A stretch of 7,811 nt of DNA. Origin: Ktedonobacter sp. 13_1_20CM_4_53_11. GTDB lineage: Bacteria; Chloroflexota; Ktedonobacteria; Ktedonobacterales; Ktedonobacteraceae. Location of the stretch: NCBI GenBank assembly GCA_001919995.1, contig MNIY01000206.1:1-7811 (forward strand). Direction: 5' to 3'. Made by a program: the position numbers and the translations under genes. The notes below the pieces were generated by a model, which searched no databases, was not told where the DNA came from, and worked only from the letters and a program-made list of their open reading frames with translations. Of the stretch, positions 1-4,811 are shown one piece after another. Every line of letters begins with the position of its first letter. Positions within the stretch are counted from its first letter, which is position 1.

Positions 1-1678
1 CTTTGGAGAGCCAGTTGGCGGCTGCGTCATAGTATTGCGCCTTGCCAGCATCCATGATGGATTCCGCTTGCTTTTTGCTGGCCTGGATTGCCCATTCGGG
101 ACGCTCTTTGATGGCCACATCTACCACTTGCGCGATTGAGGTATGACCGGCGTAGGACCCAAGAGCGGCAATGGCGTCGTCGATCAGATCCTCGTGCAGA
201 AACACGTCGATTTTTCCCTGCGTCTCGTAGTTCTGTGAGGTGCGGGCGTACTCCAGCAAGGCTGTTTTTCGCGTGGCCCACTGCTCTCCGGCTAGTCTGG
301 CTGCATGGCGGTAGTTCTCCAGGCTGATTTGTGCAAAAAATGCCTGTTCCGCTGCCCTGAGCGCCAGGTCGTGCTGGCTCATCGCCTCAGCCTGATCACG
401 TAACCACACAGCCAGTTCGGCTTTGCGTCCTTCCAGCGTCAGACCATGTTCGGCCAGACGCAAGCTTTGCTCGCGCTCCCCATGTTCACACAGCGCTCGA
501 ACTACCGTCAGCGTAGCCCCAGGCGTGGTCAATTGTTGGAGTCCTTCGTCAAAAGCCTCCTGGGCCCGATTCAAACGGATGAGCATGGTGAGATACGCCT
601 CGGCTTGTCCCTCGGCTTTTGCCAGCAAGAGATACTCCTGAAAACGTTCCTGTCGTTCCAGAATCGCGAGCCGAATCTGAGCAAGATCATTTGCGTAACC
701 AGGCTTTTGACCTCCCCAGGCTCCCCGCTCGGTGATCTTGCCTTGTAAGACCTGCTGAAGCGGTCTATAGTCCCAGCCCTGCTTAGCTGCCATGGCAGCG
801 ATATCGAAAGCGTCATCGATACCGTAGTCGCTCACATTTTCTTGCCAAGTGGTTAACTTATCAGCCCAGGCTTCGCGCTCTTTCTTGGAGAGTTCTAGAC
901 TGAGAAGGACTTCCGCCCAGAGTTGTCCCAGCTGGCTAAACAACTCGCCAGCATAGCCATCCGAGTCGTCCAGATTTTCCCATTCGTCGACGTATTCTTC
1001 AGTGACCGCTTCGAGTGCAGCTAACGCACCATATCCATCCCCGACCTCAAGCAATTGCATGGCTTGATCGGCGAGCTTCTCCACCTCATCGACCACCGAG
1101 CTCACGTAATAGTAGGCTTGAGAGGATTGCATGCGATCCAGACTATGGATGGCAGAACGAACCCCACGGCGCAGGGCTTTGGTATCCACGTTTGCATGTT
1201 GCGGCTGAGCCGGAGCGGTTGAAGCTGGTGTCGCCTGGGCTTGGGGAGCTGCGGGCCGTTGAGGAGTTTGTTCTTTGTCCAGAGCCTCTGCCAAATGCGG
1301 AATGTCTCCGGCCAGTTTGATCACAAGCGCCTGCAATTGCTCACGGTTGAAGGGTTGCAACAACGTTTCCAGAGCTGGACGTTGCGTAACCGTGTTGGGT
1401 TGATACAGAAGAACCAGGCATGCCGCGACCGTGTGTTTGCACCAGCCTCCCCAGACATTCTGGCAGGTACAGGTCGCAGTGATCGAGCCATCGGACTCAA
1501 AGGTACAGCACACAAACGCCGGAACTGGCCCGTCCGTTTGCACTTCTGCCAGGAGCCTTGTGCCATACAGGACCGCAGCAAGTACGGCACCCTGCTGGTA
1601 ACAGCCGCGACCGTGCTGGAAGGTTTCAGCGGAGGCATAGCGTAAAAGAGTCGCTTCGGCAAGAGAGGGTACAGACAT
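1..1678 (-). CDS. SWIM zinc-finger protein, partial (C-terminus beyond the left edge)
   Basis: This frame starts at an ATG (1678-1676) and stays open for 559 codons to the left edge, so the C-terminus is missing. Seen: an AAAGGGG ribosome binding site lies 7 bases before the ATG. Residues 70-82 read C-T-C, seven residues, then C-K-H, which matches the SWIM zinc-finger pattern CxCx(n)CxH with ligands C70, C72, C80 and H82. Residues about 128-150 are a Pro/Ala/Gln-rich linker. Residues from about 155 to the end are largely helical and rich in Ala, Leu, Glu and Gln, resembling a TPR-like alpha-solenoid. There is no signal peptide or membrane segment, so the product should be cytoplasmic. Known: SWIM domains bind nucleic acid or protein and occur in bacterial proteins of similar size, sometimes beside SNF2 helicases or MoxR/VWA genes. 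The partner here is not in the window, so the specific role is unknown. The family call is firm. Confidence 0.88.
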   Translation of the reverse strand, partial: MSVPSLAEATLLRYASAETFQHGRGCYQQGAVLAAVLYGTRLLAEVQTDGPVPAFVCCTFESDGSITATCTCQNVWGGWCKHTVAACLVLLYQPNTVTQRPALETLLQPFNREQLQALVIKLAGDIPHLAEALDKEQTPQRPAAPQAQATPASTAPAQPQHANVDTKALRRGVRSAIHSLDRMQSSQAYYYVSSVVDEVEKLADQAMQLLEVGDGYGALAALEAVTEEYVDEWENLDDSDGYAGELFSQLGQLWAEVLLSLELSKKEREAWADKLTTWQENVSDYGIDDAFDIAAMAAKQGWDYRPLQQVLQGKITERGAWGGQKPGYANDLAQIRLAILERQERFQEYLLLAKAEGQAEAYLTMLIRLNRAQEAFDEGLQQLTTPGATLTVVRALCEHGEREQSLRLAEHGLTLEGRKAELAVWLRDQAEAMSQHDLALRAAEQAFFAQISLENYRHAARLAGEQWATRKTALLEYARTSQNYETQGKIDVFLHEDLIDDAIAALGSYAGHTSIAQVVDVAIKERPEWAIQASKKQAESIMDAGKAQYYDAAANWLSK

Positions 1679-1739
1679 GACGTTTCCCCTTTGAGAAAAA
1701 TCTCTAGCAATACTTGTTCGCTTGGTAAAAAACATCCGT

Positions 1740-1768
1740 ACTATAGCAGACTGCAACGTGGTTGGCAA
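1740..1768 (-). promoter_or_regulatory. Sigma70-type promoter for the SWIM gene, with operator-like palindrome
   Basis: Read on the minus strand, TTGCCA (1768-1763) is followed after exactly 17 bases by TATAGT (1745-1740). This is close to the housekeeping consensus and puts transcription start near 1733, about 55 bases before the SWIM start codon. The -35 hexamer sits inside the 11-bp palindrome GGTTGCCAACC (1760-1770), which could be an operator half-site pair or chance. No experimental support is available from sequence. Confidence 0.5.
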
Positions 1769-1771
1769 CCT

Positions 1772-1846
1772 TGTGTTGGCTCCTTGGCACATCCGTTGGA
1801 AAAACTGGTCGTGTTCTAAGAACGGATATGCCAAGGAGCCAACACA
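1772..1846. repeat. Long inverted repeat (26-bp arms, 23-base loop)
   Basis: Arms 1772-1797 and 1821-1846 are reverse complements at 25 of 26 positions; the core of the left arm is TTGGCTCCTTGGCA. The loop is 1798-1820. The structure begins 4 bp upstream of the -35 box of the SWIM promoter. It lacks a T-run directly after either arm, so it is a poor intrinsic terminator; a run of four T's follows 11 bases after the right arm. It may be a small palindromic repeat or MITE remnant, or a barrier between the SWIM gene and the debris to its right. Confidence 0.75.
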
Positions 1847-2232
1847 CGTTCCCACCTTTTGGCCGCCTCCCGCCCAGGTCCGAGCTTGCCACCTCCTCCT
1901 GGAAAGCCCACGGCAGGCTCGTGTTGGCCGTCTATGAAGAGGATAGTTCACGTGTCACCAGATGCGGGCACACGTGGTGTCCTGGGCGATGGGAAACCAC
2001 CTCGCTTGCGCCTGGAGGGCAGGTGGAGAGCCTGGGCAAACCCCACAAGGGTCCTGCTTGCCGTCTTTTCCCGTCCCTTGTCCAGGTCCCTCTCGTTGTT
2101 GGACCGCCCTGCTGGGCTCTGCTTGTGGTGTGCCGACAGGATGAGCAGCACACGACGGACTCTCTTCGTCCTTTCCCTGCACAGGCCGACCCTGCACGGG
2201 GAAGACGAAAGGAGGCAGGCCAGCACAGCGCA
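1847..2232. other. Gene-poor stretch with small stem-loops
   Basis: Both strands have open frames here, but their translations are low-complexity (Pro, Arg, Ser, Cys rich), lack recognisable domains and have no good ribosome binding sites, so I call no gene. Short stem-loops are visible, for example GAGCTTGCC (1881-1889) with GGCAGGCTC (1912-1920), and CACGTGT (1949-1955) with ACACGTG (1970-1976). I looked for the conserved cores of RNase P RNA and group II intron domain V and did not see them. The stretch may be decayed coding sequence continuing from the remnant at 2233-2475. Confidence 0.4.
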
Positions 2233-2475
2233 TCATCCTCCAGGGAAGAACTGCTGGAAGTGGATGCCGTCACCGCGCTCAAGGTCGTGGCCAGAGAGCA
2301 TCTCGCTGGTAGGGCCTGCTTGCCCGGTGAGAGCAAGCAGGCGGTCCACGTCCCTCTGCTTCCACTCCAAGCGGGCAGAACTGGGGCAGACCGGGCAAGG
2401 GAGCAGTCGCTCTCCTGCATGGGGACAAGGAAGAAAGCCTGCTGCTCTCAGGGACTTTGACCAGCTTGAGCACCG
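2233..2475 (-). pseudogene. Cys-containing coding remnant, in frame with the upstream HTH remnant
   Basis: On the minus strand this 80-codon frame lies directly after the TGA at 2478-2476 that ends the HTH frame, and is in the same frame. It contains a CPHAGERLLPCPVC stretch, which could be a zinc-ribbon-like Cys set, then LEWKQRDVDRLLALTGQAG and a C-terminal part ending FQQFFPGG before a TGA at 2235-2233. Third codon positions become G/C-rich in the second half, as in real genes. There is no start codon with a ribosome binding site. The simplest reading is the 3' part of a decayed gene whose 5' part is the HTH frame, split by one nonsense codon. I do not recognise the family. An independent unrelated remnant, or chance openness, is possible. 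A 10-bp stem (2314-2323 with 2333-2342) lies inside it. Confidence 0.35.
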
Positions 2476-2676
2476 TCAGGCTTCTTGCTGTCCATGCGGC
2501 TTCTGCGTATGAAGAAGGAGGCGACGGATCGTTTCAGGCGAGACACCATACGTGGCTGCTACGGTGCGCAGCGATTCCTTCTGCTCCACCACACGATGCA
2601 GCACCGTCGGCCACTCGGAAGCGGGAAGACTGTCTGGGGGCTGCTTTGGTTCTGGATGCCGATGCTTGATCACCAC
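2476..2676 (-). pseudogene. Helix-turn-helix domain remnant
   Basis: The coordinates run from a GTG (2676) to a TGA (2478-2476), 66 residues. Seen: a Pro/Lys-rich start, then the stretch SEWPTVLHRVVEQKESLRTV followed by AATYGVSPETIRRLLL. This is a clear helix-turn-helix of the kind found in transposases and at the C-terminus of serine recombinases (helix, short turn with GVS, recognition helix TIRRLL). The GTG lacks a good ribosome binding site, and the same frame is open upstream to 2856 (126 codons in all) without a better start, running through the palindrome at 2812-2851. The 5' end therefore seems lost, perhaps replaced when the palindrome or IS6 relic arrived. DNA binding is a family inference. 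It is probably a fragment of a transposase or regulator and not a working gene. Confidence 0.45.
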
Positions 2677-2811
2677 AGGAGGAGAGCTTGCCTCAGCTCT
2701 TTCCTCCTCAGAATGAAGGTGCTGAACCTTTTGATACAGTATTCCTGTCGGGGCAAGGAAGAGGTATAAAATTGGTGACAGAGGACTCGAAACCCGTCGG
2801 TTCCGGTCGTT

Positions 2812-2851
2812 AAATAGTGTAATTTCCTGCCGGCAGGAAATTACACTATTT
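2812..2851. repeat. Perfect 40-bp palindrome, no loop
   Basis: The half site AAATAGTGTAATTTCCTGCC (2812-2831) is followed immediately by its exact reverse complement (2832-2851), with the dyad centre at CC|GG. It lies 5 bases past the stop codon of the IS6 transposase relic. Two readings are possible: two identical IS ends joined head to head, or a bidirectional terminator, since a T-rich run (2848-2854) follows the right arm. The outer ATAGTGT sequence recurs in the inverted-repeat element at 3846-3996. Confidence 0.85.
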
Positions 2852-3805
2852 TTTATTTAATCGTACTCAAAACGAAGCAGGGAACAGCGATGAGAAAGGA
2901 GTGTTCTTCTTTTTTGCTTCCCTGTGGTACGGAATCGAAAGCACTGGCGCAGTTCATCGAAGGCACGGCAGAAGCGTGAGGCTGAAGCGACGCTTCCCAA
3001 GCCGCGCATGGCTGAGTTTCGCTGTTTGATCCCCCGGTGATCTTGCTCCAGTCGAGTGGTGAGGCAGCGGTTGGTCCGGTGGAGCACGTCACTGCCGAGG
3101 CTCGCGCATCGCACGCTGGGAGGTGTCATGTCCATCGGTTGTCACTCGTTGTGGGGCGTGACCAACCACATCGACAGCTTGCGCAGATCAAAGCGCTTGG
3201 CTGCCTCCATCTCTCGCTTCTCGGCTCCGCATGGAGTCAACCAGATTGCCCTCGCGATCGATGGCCCGAGAGAGGGAGCACCATGTTCCCTTGACGTTGA
3301 CGGAGGTTTCATCGACATCCCAGGACCGGCCAGCCTGACCTCTTCGCTTGGCTCGCAGGTGGGCGGCGATGAGCGGGGCAACACGGGCTTCCCAGTCTCG
3401 AACCGTCTCATGGGTGAACTCAAAGCCGCGCTCCAAGACCATCTCCGCCAGATCACGCAGACTCAGCTTCTACCGGAGCCGCCAGAGCACGACAAGCAGG
3501 ACGATATCGGTGGGATATTCCAGGAAGTTGAAAGGGGTCCCGTGCGTTCGTTGAAGGTGCGTCGGCACGCCGAGCAACGGAATGTCTGATACCCAAGCGC
3601 AGTGATCTTGCGCTGTTCTTTTGTGCTCGGGGATGCACAATGTAGGCAGGTCATAGCTCACTCCTCATCAAGATGTTCTCGATGACTGTCAGTCTACCAC
3701 AAGTAGTAGCCTCCGCACTGAGCCTTGGTCTGAGTTCTCACGCATCCGGCGAACGCCCTGGTCGCGTAAGGAGGAAGCGCTCCACACAGCGCGTAATTAC
3801 CTCCT
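2832..3805 (-). mobile_element. Decayed IS6-family insertion sequence (ends tentative)
   Basis: The transposase relic at 2857-3654 identifies the element. A plausible left end is GGCAGGAAATTAC (from 2832), the inner half of the perfect palindrome. A degenerate right end may be GCGTAATTACCTCCT (3791-3805), which matches the reverse complement of the left end at 11 of 15 positions. That gives 974 bp, somewhat long for IS6. No 8-bp target duplication is visible. Alternative ends are 2812 and about 3873, where AAATAGTGT and its complement also face each other. The boundaries are therefore uncertain although the element itself is clear. Confidence 0.45.
2857..3654 (-). pseudogene. IS6-family DDE transposase, multiply frameshifted
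   Basis: The relic starts at ATG 3654 behind GAGGAG and ends with TAA (2859-2857); 798 bases would encode about 265 residues, close to the family length. Seen in order: an N-terminal zinc ribbon (CLHC, then RCSAC), a helical stretch with LRDLAEMVLERGFEFTHETV, the first catalytic Asp in WDVDET, then TTDGHD with the second Asp, then LEQDHRGIKQR with the catalytic Glu. These pieces lie in different frames. Lesions I can place: a one-base deletion near 3540, a TAG at 3472-3470 where a Tyr codon is expected, an extra base near 3225, an indel near 3192, and a two-base deletion near 3100. Conserved Tyr positions are replaced repeatedly by Ser or Cys. No functional transposase can be made. The family assignment rests on the very typical DETxVxVKG and EQDHRxIKxR motifs. 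Confidence 0.85.
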
Positions 3806-3845
3806 TCAGTTGACACGTGCTCCCAGTATTGTGCCCTTTGAACGT

Positions 3846-3996
3846 GAACGCATCTTCAGAACACACTATTTTTGGGTGCGCCAGCAACTGGCATGAGCAT
3901 GAACTGACGGATCGCATAGTGTGTTTATACTAGAGAGTCGATTGCTGGGTGCCGTATTCGGGAGAAGGAAAAATAGTGTGTTCTGAAGATGCGTTC
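3846..3996. mobile_element. MITE-like 151-bp element with perfect 28-bp terminal inverted repeats
   Basis: Arms 3846-3873 and 3969-3996 are exact reverse complements; the left arm begins GAACGCATCTTCAGAAC and ends in ACACTATTTTT. The complementarity continues imperfectly outward (CTTTG at 3836-3840 against CAAAG at 4002-4006) and inward (3878-3887 against TTGCTGGGTGC near 3942). The 10-mer ATAGTGTGTT occurs at 3916-3925 and 3973-3982 and, inverted, at 3860-3869. The 95-base interior has no coding capacity. I see no clear target duplication. It could be a non-autonomous element mobilised by a transposase that recognises the AATAGTGT ends, or a long structured RNA element. Confidence 0.7.
3904..3931 (+). 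promoter_or_regulatory. Possible promoter inside the MITE-like element, facing the sulfatase cluster
   Basis: CTGACG (3904-3909) and TATACT (3926-3931) are separated by 16 bases, a reasonable sigma70-like pair. Transcription would start near 3938 and run through the right terminal repeat into the DUF1269-sulfatase cluster, leaving a leader of about 300 bases. This rests on consensus match alone. Confidence 0.3.
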
Positions 3997-4236
3997 TCTT
4001 CCAAAGAACAGTACTATTAGAGGGAGCGATTGGGATCCTCAGCCATTCAGCTCCTCCTTTAGTCCTTCAGAAGAAATGTTGACTATGGGTACCTGTATGG
4101 CCAATCCCAACGATCGCTCAGAAAGAGAAGAGAGGGTAATCAGCAGTATGAACGCATCCATGTGCCTGATCCATACTATGTGCGGAAGCGCCATGAGAGT
4201 GGGAATTTGCTGATGATGAACAGACAGGAGAAAACG
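3997..4236 (+). other. Leader region of the sulfatase cluster
   Basis: No independent gene is called. An imperfect inverted repeat pairs GAGCGATTGGGAT (4024-4036) with 4104-4119, with a three-base bulge, and could fold in a leader RNA. The DUF1269 frame is open upstream of its chosen start from 4063 to 4236 (58 codons after a TAG at 4060-4062). It reads Tyr- and Arg-rich with the stretch YERIHVPDPYYVRKRHESGN, but has no start with a good ribosome binding site. It may be a relic or chance. Confidence 0.35.
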
Positions 4237-4800
4237 ATGAGTGACGTCCCCATTCAGGTTATTGTTGCTGCATTCAATGATGAGAAGAGTGCAGATGCTG
4301 CCTTGCAGGATCTCAAACAGGCCACCAAGCAAGGGCTGATCGGTATACAAAACGCTGCGATCCTCAGGCGAGATGAGCAGGGCAAACTCCATATCAAGGA
4401 GACGGCGGATATGAAAGGTGGCAAAGGAGCCGTGGTGGGCGGTGTAATTGGTGCCGTTGCCGGTCTGATCGCCGGGCCGTTCGTCCTCGTCACCGCCGCC
4501 GGAGCCATCATCGGAGGGCTGGCAGCAAAGCTGCGGGACTCGGGCTTTCCAGATGCGCGCTTGAGAGAGATAGGCGAGGGCCTCACTCCTGGCAGCTCGG
4601 CGATTATCGCCGTGATTGAGCATCGCTGGGTTGCAGAGGTGCAACGCATGATGGCCGAAGCTGGAGCGCAGGTGATGACCGAAGCGCTCAAGGAGGATCT
4701 GGCAGCGCAGCTTGAGGCGCAACAGGTGCCGCTCGCCGCATCGGGAACGGAAAGTACTGTCATCGCTGATTCGAAGGATACAGCCGGGCCACAGACCTGA
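4237..4800 (+). CDS. DUF1269 glycine-zipper membrane protein
   Basis: The product has 187 residues. The ATG at 4237 is preferred because ACAGGAG lies 6 bases upstream and the protein then begins MSDVPIQVIVAAF, the usual family start; in-frame GTG 4162 and ATG 4213 lack good ribosome binding sites. Seen: an N-terminal alpha/beta part with a strand followed by the helix DEKSADAALQDLKQA, then a central hydrophobic glycine-rich stretch (about residues 60-95) with repeated GxxxG spacing that probably inserts as a membrane hairpin. It is followed by the conserved LRDSGFPDARLREIGEGL and PGSSAIIAVIEHRW, and a C-terminal amphipathic helix with a polar Ala/Glu/Ser tail. Known: DUF1269 proteins are bacterial membrane proteins of unknown function, sometimes linked to stress. 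Its stop codon touches the ribosome binding site of the following sulfatase, so the two are probably translationally coupled. The function here is unknown. Confidence 0.85.
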   Translation: MSDVPIQVIVAAFNDEKSADAALQDLKQATKQGLIGIQNAAILRRDEQGKLHIKETADMKGGKGAVVGGVIGAVAGLIAGPFVLVTAAGAIIGGLAAKLRDSGFPDARLREIGEGLTPGSSAIIAVIEHRWVAEVQRMMAEAGAQVMTEALKEDLAAQLEAQQVPLAASGTESTVIADSKDTAGPQT

Positions 4801-4805
4801 AGGAG
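4800..4805 (+). promoter_or_regulatory. Ribosome binding site fixing the GTG start of sulfatase 1
   Basis: AAGGAG spans 4800-4805; its first A is the last base of the DUF1269 TGA stop. It lies 6 bases before GTG 4812, which selects that codon as start and implies ribosome hand-over from the upstream gene. Confidence 0.75.
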
Positions 4806-4811
4806 AAGTTT

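Noticed and set aside
1762..2512. Two overlapping plus-strand frames of 217-232 codons
   Set aside because: The translations are low-complexity with no domain or ribosome binding site; one starts inside the long inverted repeat. The minus strand shows better coding signs in the right part.
2773..2800. Sequence resembling a tRNA 3' end on the minus strand (TTCGAGTCC followed by CACCA)
   Set aside because: Only 9 bases separate the putative T-loop from CCA where about 13 are needed, the T-stem does not pair, and the upstream sequence runs into the palindrome with no anticodon arm.
3661..3845. Minus-strand stretch behind GAAGGAGG that could start at a GTG and read a short Arg-rich peptide
   Set aside because: The frame is only about 30 codons, has no recognisable feature, and lies inside the likely IS6 remnant.
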